This document shows, one piece after another, positions 47,401-59,420 of a stretch of DNA of 64,000 bases (positions are counted from its first letter, which is position 1; each line of letters opens with the position of its first letter). The stretch comes from Gadus chalcogrammus (taxonomy: Eukaryota > Chordata > Actinopteri > Gadiformes > Gadidae): contig NC_079415.1 of NCBI RefSeq assembly GCF_026213295.1, forward strand, positions 32,568,125-32,632,124, written 5' to 3'. A program made the translations under genes and the position numbers. Under the pieces are notes generated by a model. It was not told the DNA's origin and did no database searches. It saw nothing but the letters and a program-made list of their open reading frames with translations.

Positions 47401-50400
47401 GTAACACTGTCGTTTTTTATTGGTCGTCATGAAAATAACATAAGGGGTAACACTGTTGTTTTTCTTTGGTCGTCATGAAAAAAAACATAAGGGGTAACAC
47501 TGTCGTTTTTTATTGGTCGTCATGAAAAAAAACACAAGGGGTAAAATTGTCGTTTTTTATCGGCCGTCATGAAAAAAAACACAAGGGGTAACACTGTCGA
47601 TATTTATCAAATAAAACATAGGGGGTAACACTGTCGTTTTTTATTGGTCGTCATGAGAAAAAACATAAGGGGTAACACTGTTGTTTTTTATTGGTCGTCA
47701 TGAAAAAAAACATAAGGGGTAACACTGTCGTTTTTTATTGGTCGTCATGAAAAATAACATAAGGGGTAACACTGTCGTCTTTGTCAAATAAAATATAAGG
47801 GGTAACACTGTCGTTTATAATCAGTCGTCATGAAAAAAAACACAAGGGGTAACACTGTCGTTTTTATCAAATGAAACATGAGGGGTAACACTGTCGTTTT
47901 TTATTGGTCGTCATGAAAAAAAACATAAGGGGTAACACTGTTGTTTTTTTATTGGTCATCATGAAAAAAAGCATAAGGGGTAACACCGTTGTTTTTTATT
48001 GGTCGTCATGAAAAAAAACACAAGGGGTAACACTGTTGTTTTTTATGGGTCGCCATGAGAAAAAAAATAAGGGGTAACACTGTTGTTTTTTATTGGTCGT
48101 CATGAAAAAAAACATAACGGGTAACACTGTTGTTTTTCTTTGGTCGTCATGAAAAAAAACATAAGGGGTAACACTGTCGTTTTTTATTGGTCGTCATGAA
48201 AAAAAACACAAGGGGTAAAATTGTCGTTTTTTATCGGCCGTCATGAAAAAAAACACAAGGGGTAACACTGTCGATATTTATCAAATAAAACATAGGGGGT
48301 AACACTGTCGTTTTTTATTGGTCGTCATGAAAAAAAACATAAGGGGTAACACTGTTGTTTTTTTATTGGTCATCATGAAAAAAAGCATAAGGGGTAACAC
48401 CGTTGTTTTTTATTGGTCGTCATGAAAAAAAACACAAGGGGTAACACTGTTGTTTTTTATTGGTCGTCATGAGAAAAAAAATAAGGGGTAACACTGTTGT
48501 TTTTTATTGGTCGTCATGAAAAAAACCATAAGGGGTAACACTGTCGTTTTTTATTGGTCGTCATGAAAAATAACATAAGGGGTAACACTGTTGTTTTTCT
48601 TTGGTCGTCATGAAAAAAAACATAAGGGGTAACACTGTCTTTTTTTATTGGTCGTCATGAAAAAAAACACAAGGGGTAAAATTGTCGTTTTTTATCGGCC
48701 GTCATGAAAAAAAACACAAGGGGTAACACTGTCGATATTTATCAAATAAAACATAGGGGGTAACACTGTTGTCTTTGTCAAATAAAACATAAGGGGTAAC
48801 ACTGTTGTTTTTTATTGGACGTCACGAAAAAAAACATAAGGGGTAACACTGTCGTTTTTTATTGGTCATCATGAAAAAAAGCATAAGGGGTAACACCGTT
48901 GTTTTTTATTGGTCGTCATGAAAAAAAACACAAGGGGTAACACTGTTGTTTTTTATGGGTCGTCATGAGAAAAAAAATAAGGGGTAACACTGTTGTTTTT
49001 CTTTGGTCGTCATGAAAAAAAACATAAGGGGTAACACTGTCGTTTTTTATTGGTCATCATGAAAAAAAACACAAGGGGTAAAATTGTCGTTTTTTATCGG
49101 CCGTCATGAAAAAAAACACAAGGGGTAACACTGTCGATATTTATCAAATAAAACATAGGGGGTAACACTGTCGTTTTTTATTGGTCGTCATGAAAAAAAA
49201 CATAAGGGGTAACACTGTTGTTTTTTTATTGGTCATCATGAAAAAAAGCATAAGGGGTAACACCGTTGTTTTTTATTGGTCGTCATGAAAAAAAACACAA
49301 GGGGTAACACTGTTGTTTTTTATTGGTCGTCATGAGAAAAAAAATAAGGGGTAACACTGTTGTTTTTTATTGGTCGTCATGAAAAAAAACATAAGGGGTA
49401 ACACTGTCGTTTTTTATTGGTCGTCATGAAAAATAACATAAGGGGTAACACTGTTGTTTTTCTTTGGTTGTCATGAAAAAAAACATAAGGGGTAACACTG
49501 TCTTTTTTTATTGGTCGTCATGAAAAAAAACACAAGGGGTAAAATTGTCGTTTTTTATCGGCCGTCATGAAAAAAAACACAAGGGGTAACACTGTCGATA
49601 TTTATCAAATAAAACATAGGGGGTAACACTGTTGTCTTTGTCAAATAAAACATAAGGGGTAACACTGTCGTTTTTATTGGTCGTCATGAAAAATAACATA
49701 AGGGGTAACACTGTTGTTTTTCTTTGGTCGTCATGAAAAAAAACATAAGGGGTAACACTGTCGTTTTTCATTGGTCGTCACGAAAAAAAAACATAAGGGG
49801 TAACACTGTCGTTTTTTATTGGTTGTCACGAAAAAAAACATAAGGGGTAACACTGTCGTCTTTGTCAAATAAAATATAAGGGGTAACACTGTCGTTTTTA
49901 ATCAGTCGTCATGAAAAAAAACACAAGGGGTAACACTGTCGTTTTTATCAAATGAAACATGAGGGGTAACACTGTCGTTTTTTATTGGTCGTCATGAAAA
50001 AAAAACATAAGGGGTAACACTGTTGTTTTTTTATTGGTCATCATGAAAAAAGCATAAGGGGGAACACTGTTGTTTTTTATTGGTCGTCATGAAAAATAAC
50101 ATAAGGGGTAACACTGTTGTTTTTCTTTGGTCGTCATGAAAAAAAACATAAGGGGTAACACTGTCGTTTTTTATTGGTCGTCACGAAAAAAAAACGTAAG
50201 GGGTAACACTGTCGTTTTTTATTGGTTGTCACGAAAAAAAACATAAGGGGTAACACTGTCGTCTTTGTCAAATAAAATATAAGGGGTAACACTGTCGTTT
50301 TTAATCAGTCGTCATGAAAAAAAACACAAGGGGTAACACTGTCGTTTTTATCAAATTAAACATGAGGGGTAACACTGTCGTTTTTTATTGGTCGTCATGA

Positions 50401-53400
50401 AAAAAAACATAAGGGGTAACACTGTTGTTTTTTTATTGGTCATCATGAAAAAAAGCATAAGGGGGAACACTGTTGTTTTTTATTGGTCGTCATGAGAAAA
50501 AACATAAGGGGTAGCACTGTCGTTTTTTATTGGTCGTCATGAAAAATAACATAGGGGGTAACACTGTTGTTTTTCTTTGGTCGTCATGAAAAAAAACATA
50601 AGGGGTAACACTGTCGTTTTTTATTGGTCGTCATGAAAAAAAACACAAGGGGTAACATTGTCGTTTTTTATCGGCCGTCATGAAAAAAAACACAAGGGGT
50701 AACACTGTCGATATTTATCAAATAAAACATAGGGGGTAACACTGTTGTCTTTGTCAAATAAAACATAAGGGGTAACACTGTTGTTTTTTATTGGACGTCA
50801 CGAAAAAAAACATAAGGGGTAACACTGTCGTTTTTTATTGGTCGTCATGAAAAATAACATAAGGGGTAACACTGTTGTTTTTCTTTGGTCGTCACGAAAA
50901 AAAACCGTAAGGGGTTACACTGTCGTTTTTTATTGGTTGTCACGAAAAAAAACATAAGGGGTAACACTGTCGTCTTTGTCAAATAAAATATAAGGGGTAA
51001 CACTGTTGTTTTTCTTTGGTCGTCATGAAAAAAAACATAAGGGGTAACACTCTAGTTTTTTATTGGTAGTCACGAAAAAAAACATAAGGGGTAACACTGT
51101 TGTCGTCATGAAAAAAAAACATAAGGGGTAACACTGTAGTTTTTTATTGGTCGTCATGAAGAAAAACATAATCGGTAACACTGTCGTTTTTTATCGGTCG
51201 TCATGAATAAAAACATAAGGGGTAACACTGTTGTCTTTGTCAAATAAAACATAAGGGGTAACACTGTCGTTTTTATTGGTCGTCATGAAAAAACCATAAG
51301 GCGTAACACTGTCGTTTTTTATTGGTCGTCACGAAAAAAAACATAAGGGGTAACACTGTCGTTTTATTGTCGTTATAGAATAAAACGTAAGGGGTAACAC
51401 TGTAGTTTTTTATTGGTCGTCACGAAAATAAAACGTAAGGGGTAACACTGTCGTTTTATTGTCGTTATAGAATAAAACGTAAGGGGTAACACTGTCGTTT
51501 TATTGTCGTTATAGAATAAAACGTAAGGGGTAACACTGTCGTTTTTTATTGGTCGTCATGAAAAAAAAACGTAAGGGGTAACACTGTCGTTTTTTATTGG
51601 TTGTCACGAAAAAAAACATAAGGGGTAACACTGTCGTCTTTGTCAAATAAAATATAAGGGGTAACACTGTCGTTTTTAATCAGTCGTCATGAAAAAAAAC
51701 ACAAGGGGTAACACTGTCGTTTTTATCAAATGAAACATGAGGGGTAACACTGTCGTTTTTTATTGGTCGTCAAGAAAAAAAACATAAGGGGTAACACTGT
51801 TGTTTTTTTATTGGTCATCATGAAAAAAAGCATAAGGGGGAACACTGTTGTTTTTATTGGTCGTCATGAGAAAAAACATAAGGGGAAGCACTGTCGTTTT
51901 TTATTGGTCGTCATGAAAAATAACATAGGGGGTAACACTGTTGTTTTTCTTTGGTCGTCATGAAAAAAAACATAAGCGGTAACACTGTTGTTTTTTATTG
52001 GTCGTCATGAAAAAAAACACAAGGGGTAACATTGTCGTTTTTTATCGGCCGTCATGAAAAAAAAACACAAGGGGTAACACTGTCGATATTTATCAAATAA
52101 AACATAGGGGGTAACACTGTTGTCTTTGTCAAATAAAACATAAGGGGTAACACTGTTGTTTTTTATTGGACGTCACGAAAAAAAACATAAGGGGTAACAC
52201 TGTCGTTTTTTATTGGTCGTCATGAAAAATAACATAAGGGGTAACACTGTTGTTTTTCTTTGGTCGTCATGAAAAAAAAAATAAGGGGTAACACTGTTGT
52301 TTTTCTTTGGTCGTCACGAAAAAAAAACGTAAGGGGTTACACTGTCGTTTTTTATTGGTTGTCACGAAAAAAAACATAAGGGGTAACACTGTCGTCTTTG
52401 TCAAATAAAATATAAGGGGTAACACTGTTGTTTTTCTTTGGTCGTCATGAAAAAAAACATAAGGGGTAACACTCTAGTTTTTTAATTGGTAGTCACGAAA
52501 AAAAACATAAGGGGTAACACTGTTGTCGTCATGAAAAAAAAACATAAGGGGTAACACTGTCGTTTTTTATTGGTCGTCATGAAAAAAAACACAAGGGGTA
52601 AAATTGTCGTTTTTTATCGGCCGTCATGAAAAAAAACACAAGGGGTAACACTGTCGATATTTATCAAATAAAACATAGGGGGTAACACTGTCGTTTTTTA
52701 TTGGTCGTCATGAAAAAAAACATAAGGGGTAACACTGTTGTTTTTTTATTGGTCATCATGAAAAAAAGCATAAGGGGTAACACCGTTGTTTTTTATTGGT
52801 CGTCATGAAAAAAACACAAGGGGTAACACTGTTGTTTTTATTGGTCGTCATGAGAAAAAAAATAAGGGGTAACACTGTTGTTTTTTATTGGTCGTCATGA
52901 AAAAAAACATAAGGGGTAACACTGTCGTTTTTTATTGGTCGTCATGAAAAATAACATAAGGGGTAACACTGTTGTTTTTCTTTGGTTGTCATGAAAAAAA
53001 ACATAAGGGGTAACACTGTCTTTTTTTATTGGTCGTCATGAAAAAAAACACAAGGGGTAAAATTGTCGTTTTTTATCGGCCGTCATGAAAAAAAACACAA
53101 GGGGTAACACTGTCGATATTTATCAAATAAAACATAGGGGGTAACACTGTTGTCTTTGTCAAATAAAACATAAGGGGTAACACTGTCGTTTTTTATTGGT
53201 CGTCATGAAAAATAACATAAGGGGTAACACTGTTGTTTTTCTTTGGTCGTCATGAAAAAAAACATAAGGGGTAACACTGTCGTTTTTCATTGGTCGTCAC
53301 GAAAAAAAAACATAAGGGGTAACACTGTCGTTTTTTATTGGTTGTCACGAAAAAAAACATAAGGGGTAACACTGTCGTCTTTGTCAAATAATATATAAGG

Positions 53401-56400
53401 GGTAACACTGTCGTTTTAATCAGTCGTCATGAAAAAAAACACAAGGGGTAACACTGTCGTTTTTATCAATGAAACATGAGGGGTAACACTGTCGTTTTTT
53501 ATTGGTCGTCATGAAAAAAAACATAAGGGGTAACACTGTTGTTTTTTTATTGGTCATCATGAAAAAAAGCATAAGGGGGAACACTGTTGTTTTTTATTGG
53601 TCGTCATGAAAAATAACATAAGGGGTAACACTGTTGTTTTTCTTTGGTCGTCATGAAAAAAAACATAAGGGGTAACACTGTCGTTTTTTATTGGTCGTCA
53701 CGAAAAAAAAACGTAAGGGGTAACACTGTCGTTTTTTATTGGTTGTCACGAAAAAAAACATAAGGGGTAACACTGTCGTCTTTGTCAAATAAAATATAAG
53801 GGGTAACACTGTCGTTTTTAATCAGTCGTCATGAAAAAAAACACAAGGGGTAACACTGTCGTTTTTATCAAATTAAACATGAGGGGTAACACTGTCGTTT
53901 TTTATTGGTCGTCATGAAAAAAAACATAAGGGGTAACACTGTTGTTTTTTTATTGGTCATCATGAAAAAAAGCATAAGGGGGAACACTGTTGTTTTTTAT
54001 TGGTCGTCATGAGAAAAAACATAAGGGGTAGCACTGTCGTTTTTTATTGGTCGTCATGAAAAATAACATAGGGGGTAACACTGTTGTTTTTCTTTGGTCG
54101 TCATGAAAAAAAACATAAGGGGTAACACTGTCGTTTTTTATTGGTCGTCATGAAAAAAAACACAAGGGGTAACATTGTCGTTTTTTATCGGCCGTCATGA
54201 AAAAAAACACAAGGGGTAACACTGTCGATATTTATCAAATAAAACATAGGGGGTAACACTGTTGTCTTTGTCAAATAAAACATAAGGGGTAACACTGTTG
54301 TTTTTTATTGGACGTCACGAAAAAAAACATAAGGGGTAACACTGTCGTTTTTTATTGGTCGTCATGAAAAATAACATAAGGGGTAACACTGTTGTTTTTC
54401 TTTGGTCGTCACGAAAAAAAAAACGTAAGGGGTTACACTGTCGTTTTTTATTGGTTGTCACGAAAAAAAACATAAGGGGTAACACTGTCGTCTTTGTCAA
54501 ATAAAATATAAGGGGTAACACTGTTGTTTTTCTTTGGTCGTCATGAAAAAAAACATAAGGGGTAACACTCTAGTTTTTTATTGGTAGTCACGAAAAAAAA
54601 CATAAGGGGTAACACTGTTGTCGTCATGAAAAAAAAACATAAGGGGTAACACTGTAGTTTTTTATTGGTCGTCATGAAGAAAAACATAATCGGTAACACT
54701 GTTGTTTTTTATCGGTCGTCATGAATAAAAACATAAGGGGTAACACTGTTGTCTTTGTCAAATAAAACATAAGGGGTAACACTGTCGTTTTTTATTGGTC
54801 GTCATGAAAAAACCATAAGGCGTAACACTGTCGTTTTTTATTGGTCGTCACGAAAAAAAACATAAGGGGTAACACTGTCGTTTTATTGTCGTTATAGAAT
54901 AAAACGTAAGGGGTAACACTGTAGTTTTTTATTGGTCGTCACGAAAAAAAACATAAGGGGTAACACTGTCGTTTTATTGTCGTTATAGAATAAAACGTAA
55001 GGGGTAACACTGTCGTTTTATTGTCGTTATAGAATAAAACGTAAGGGGTAACACTGTCGTTTTTTATTGGTCGTCACGAAAAAAAAACGTAAGGGGTAAC
55101 ACTGTCGTTTTTTATTGGTTGTCACGAAAAAAAACATAAGGGGTAACACTGTCGTCTTTGTCAAATAAAATATAAGGGGTAACACTGTCGTTTTTAATCA
55201 GTCGTCATGAAAAAAAACACAAGGGGTAACACTGTCGTTTTTATCAAATGAAACATGAGGGGTAACACTGTCGTTTTTTATTGGTCGTCATGAAAAAAAA
55301 CATAAGGGGTAACACTGTTGTTTTTTTATTGGTCATCATGAAAAAAAGCATAAGGGGGAACACTGTTGTTTTTTATTGGTCGTCATGAGAAAAAACATAA
55401 GGGGAAGCACTGTCGTTTTTTATTGGTCGTCATGAAAAATAACATAGGGGGTAACACTGTTGTTTTTCTTTGGTCGTCATGAAAAAAAACATAAGCGGTA
55501 ACACTGTTGTTTTTTATTGGTCGTCATGAAAAAAAACACAAGGGGTAACATTGTCGTTTTTTATCGGCCGTCATGAAAAAAAACACAAGGGGTAACACTG
55601 TCGATATTTATCAAATAAAACATAGGGGGTAACACTGTTGTCTTTGTCAAATAAAACATAAGGGGTAACACTGTTGTTTTTTATTGGACGTCACGAAAAA
55701 AAACATAAGGGGTAACACTGTCGTTTTTTATTGGTCGTCATGAAAAATAACATAAGGGGTAACACTGTTGTTTTTCTTTGGTCGTCATGAAAAAAAAAAT
55801 AAGGGGTAACACTGTTGTTTTTCTTTGGTCGTCACGAAAAAAAAACGTAAGGGGTTACACTGTCGTTTTTTATTGGTTGTCACGAAAAAAAAACATAAGG
55901 GGTAACACTGTCGTCTTTGTCAAATAAAATATAAGGGGTAACACTGTTGTTTTTCTTTGGTCGTCATGAAAAAAAACATAAGGGGTAACACTCTAGTTTT
56001 TTAATTGGTAGTCACGAAAAAAAACATAAGGGGTAACACTGTTGTCGTCATGAAAAAAAAACATAAGGGGTAACACTGTAGTTTTTTATTGGTCGTCATG
56101 AAGAAAAACATAATCGGTAACACTGTTGTTTTTTATCGGTCGTCATGAATAAAAACATAAGGGGTAACACTGTTGTCTTTGTCAAATAAAACATAAGGGG
56201 TAACACTGTCGTTTTTTATTGGTCGTCATGAAAAAACCATAAGGCGTAACACTGTCGTTTTTTATTGGTCTTCACGAAAAAAAACATAAGGGGTAACACT
56301 GTCGTTTTATTGTCGTTATAGAATAAAACGTAAGGGGTAACACTGTAGTTTTTTATTGGTCGTCACGAAAAAAAACATAAGGGGTAACACTGTCATTTTA

Positions 56401-56415
56401 TTGTCGTTATAGAAT

Positions 56416-56437
56416 AAAACGTAACCCCTTACGTTTT
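56416..56437. repeat. Palindrome marking a local inversion in the array
   Basis: AAAACGTAA-CCCC-TTACGTTTT: the unit's AAAACGTAAGGGG phrase is followed by its own reverse complement, with TAACACTGTAGGGGTAACAC next to it. It is the only place in the array where I see a unit fragment reversed. Confidence 0.8.
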
Positions 56438-57299
56438 AACACTGTAGGGGTAACACTGTAGTTTTATTGTCGTTATCGAATAAAACATAAGGCGTAACAC
56501 TGTCGTTTTTTATTGGTCGTCACGAAAAAAAACATAAGGGGTAACACTGTCGTTTTATTGTCGTTATAGAATAAAACATAAGGGGTAACACTGTAGTTTT
56601 ATTGTCGTTATCGAATAAAGCGTAAGGGGTAACACTGTCGTTTTATTGTCGTTATCGAATAAAACGTAAGGGGTAACACTGTCGTTTTATTCTGTCGTTT
56701 TATTGCCGTTATCGAATAAAACGTAAGGGGTAACACTGTCGTTTTATTGTCGTCATCGAATAAAACGTAAGGGGTAACACTGTCGTTTTATTGTCGTTGT
56801 CGAATTAAACGTAAGGGGTAACACTGTCGTTTTATTGTCGTTGTCGAATAAAACGTAAGGGGTAACACTGTTGTTTTATTGTCGTTGTCGAATAAAACGT
56901 AAGGGGTAACACTGTCGTTTTATTGTCGTTATCGAATAAAACGCAAGGGGTAACACTGTCGTTTTATTGACATTATCCAATAAAACGCAAGGTGTAACAA
57001 TGTCGATTTATTGTCGTTATCGAATAAAACTTGTCGTTACCGAATAAAACGTAAGGGGTAACACTGTCGTTTTATTGTCGTTATCGAATAAAACGTAAGG
57101 GGTAACACTGTTGTTTTTTTATCGGTCGTTATCATATAAAACGTAACCGTCCATCTGTTTCTTTAACAGATAAAACTGTAGCTTTTTATCGGTCGTCACC
57201 GAAGAAAACGTAAGGGGTAACACTGTCGTTTTTTATCGGTCGTCATCGAATAAAGCGTAAGGGTTCTTTGTTTTTTTTTGTAGTATTAGAATGAACCCT

Positions 57300-58250
57300 T
57301 CACTGTCATTTATTTTGACTTGACACTAAACCACACCCTCAAAACTCCGAGACAATTTTCTAAGATTATACTTGACTTTACAATTCACATTAATCAGAGA
57401 TTTCCCTTGGGAGTACACCCTTCTAAACTAGTTGGTCGTATGTGTTGGGACTCGAACCTGTGCCTACAGTGTGTAAACCAACAGACCACACCACTACACC
57501 ATCAAGGCACCTATTCATAATCCAATTTTCTGAGATAATATTTGACTTTACAATTCACATTATTCAGAAATAAGACATTTCCCTTAAAGTTTAACAATTG
57601 GGAGTGCGCCCCTCTAGGCTAGGTGGATATATGTGCTGGGTATCGAACCTGTGCCTACAGAGTGTTAACCCAAAGCACATGCCTCTACACTAACCCTAAC
57701 CCTAACCCTAACCCTAACACTCCGAATTTCAATCTTGGAGGTTATACTTTACTTTACAATCACATGATATTGATATAAGAAATTTCCCGTGAAGTAATTA
57801 ATCTACGGGTAATATCCTCTTGGCGGCTCTAGGTGAGGGATTCCAACCTGTGCATACAGCGTATTTACCATCAGCACATAGCACTACACCATCAAGATTC
57901 CTTTTATAACATTCTCTGAGGCAATATTTGACTTTACAAATCACATGATGTAGGAATAAGATGCTCCCTTGAGAGTCGTCAACGGGACTTGAACCCTGAG
58001 CGCCAGGCAGTTACCTCACAGCTCTCTCCACTTCGCCTTGGAAGGAGGTTTAGAACTGTAGTTGGTCCAAGGTTATATACAGTATGATAGTTCACTAGGC
58101 ATGATAGCATTACGTTTAAAATTTGCATTACGGTAAAAAAACGAACAAACATTGGCGGGAATTCAACCTCGGTCGCCTGATCGCTTTACCGTACAAACCA
58201 GTGTAGAGGCACAATCGATGTTTCAAGCGTTGAAGCTTCTCCGAAGTGCA
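57300..58250 (-). repeat. Cluster of five tRNA-like modules, reversed, at the right border of the satellite
   Basis: On the - strand, B-box sequences (GGTTCGAGTCC and variants) lie at + positions 57448-57458, 57639-57649, 57838-57848, 57985-57995 and 58158-58168, i.e. 147-199 bases apart. Modules read CTTGATGGTGTAGTGGTGTG...GCACAGGTTCGAGTCCC. The fourth (GAAGTGGAGAGAGCTGTGAG) matches module 2 of the blocks in the array. The linkers (ATTATACTTGACTTTACAAT + TCACAT) match the reverse of those in the internal blocks. None is an intact tRNA gene. Confidence 0.8.
57690..57719 (-). repeat. Interstitial telomere-like repeat (TTAGGG)n
   Basis: CTAACCCTAACCCTAACCCT followed by AACCCTAAC gives about 4.5 copies of CCCTAA, within the tRNA-like module cluster. 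Confidence 0.9.
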
Positions 58251-58264
58251 GATGGATGTTCAGG

Positions 58265-58450
58265 ACAGTGCAGTGCCTTGGGGTGTCGGGTCTCCCGGCT
58301 GGAAGGTACTGCGTTTGATTCCTAATTCCTTAACACCTAACCCGTAGGCATCCTTGGGCAAACTGCCTAGCCTCATACAATCTCAATATTGATCTGTAGC
58401 TGAACTCACTGTAGGATCAGACGTCTGCTACATCAATAGTATTGGTAAAA
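58265..58450 (+). mobile_element. tRNA-derived SINE
   Basis: CCCGGCTGGAAGGTACTGCG-TTTGATTCCTAA (B-box-like), body GGCATCCTTGGGCAAACTGC-CTAGCCTC, tail with CTGTAGCTGAACTCACTGTA. The body resembles the SINE at 38330. Confidence 0.65.
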
Positions 58451-59138
58451 TAGATAAAGTGTCTTTGGAGGTTAAAACCATCCATAACAAGGCATTGATA
58501 CTGTGTGTTTTAGACGGAGTAGCAAACCTGTGGACGTACGAAAAGTACATTACACATTTTGTACATTACTTTTGGAAATTTTGTTAAATTTTATTCAGTC
58601 ACATAACTTCCTAAAATTGCAATTAGTCTTGCACATATCCCCCTCGAACAGGCACGCACGCACACACGCACGCACACACATCACCAAAGAGAAATAAACC
58701 GAAGGCCTTCGTCAACACATAAACTCAAGTGTATATTTAAAAAAACAAACAAAAACAAGAACTACAGTTCATATTATTTAAGAGCTGCTTTTGTCATTTT
58801 TCAGAGGTAATTATTACTTTTTATTTATTCATTTTTACACAGGACTCTTGAAATTAAAAAATAAAATAAAAACGAGAACAAATCATTCAACGAAAAAACT
58901 AAAACACTGAGCCGGGAGCGGCGGGACACTGCACCACATAACAACTGTGTTCAGAAAAGGAAACCAAATAAAGTTTTGGTCACAACGATCCAAAGAACCT
59001 TCCGGAAACACAGCCTCATTATTGGAGGGTTTTATACGTTGCGATGTCTCGGCCACTTCCTGCCAAGCGGCGTTAAAAGAGTTTTTATTTTTTAATATTT
59101 TAAATGTCATGTTTTGAGCTTCTTTTGAAAGGGGGGGT

Positions 59139-59320
59139 TATAATACACTGGCTCTTCTTCGTAAATTCACTCGTAAGGACGAACGCACTGTTTGAACATT
59201 TACACACAAAATTTGCAGGTTGACTTCTCTTTTTTAGACTTAAAATCTCGTTCATATTTTCCGTTTTTTTTTTTTTCTCTTTTCAACTTTTAAAGACAAC
59301 AGTTAACAGTTCGGAAACGG
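59139..59320 (+). repeat. Direct repeat shared with a cask intron, copy 1
   Basis: TTATAATACACTGGCTCTTC, GTAAATTCACTCGTAAG, TGAACATTTACACACAAAAT, CAGGTTGACTTCTCTTTTTT and GACTTAAAATCTCGTTC, then TTAACAGTTCGG, match 63041-63195 in the same order and orientation. Confidence 0.85.
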
Positions 59321-59414
59321 TGGCTCTACAATTCAGAATAATTTTTTTTTCACTTCATAAGGCCCGTTTTTCTTTTCCTTTTCCAGCTCTTCAAACGATT
59401 CATGTCAAGACATT

Positions 59415-59420
59415 TTTATT
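59415..59420 (-). terminator. Candidate poly(A) signal of cask
   Basis: + strand TTTATT reads AATAAA on the - strand, about 1.6 kb after the cask stop. Other TTTATT sites exist further on (about 58815-58830, 59085). Confidence 0.3.

Larger units (their letters stand above)
39797..57265 (+). repeat. ~17.5 kb satellite/minisatellite array of a ~45-bp unit
   Basis: Head-to-tail units of the type GGGGTAACACTGTTGTTTTT + TATTGGTCGTCATGAAAAAA + AACATAA. By length there are about 350-400 copies. Variants include TCTTTGTCAAATAAAACATA (36 bp), TTAATCAGTCGTCATG, TATCGGCCGTCATG and, toward the right end, TTTTATTGTCGTTATCGAAT units of ~44 bp. It is divided by two tRNA-like blocks (42450-42895, 44015-44460). 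Higher-order periods are evident at ~1.57, ~1.17 and ~3.52 kb. All short frames (60-70 residues) are repeat artefacts, since unit length is not a constant multiple of three. It lies between the convergent 3' ends of il1rapl1 and cask. Confidence 0.97.

Noticed and set aside
39797..57265. CRISPR array
   Set aside because: Eukaryotic context; monomers are directly adjacent with graded variants and there are no unique spacers of constant length.
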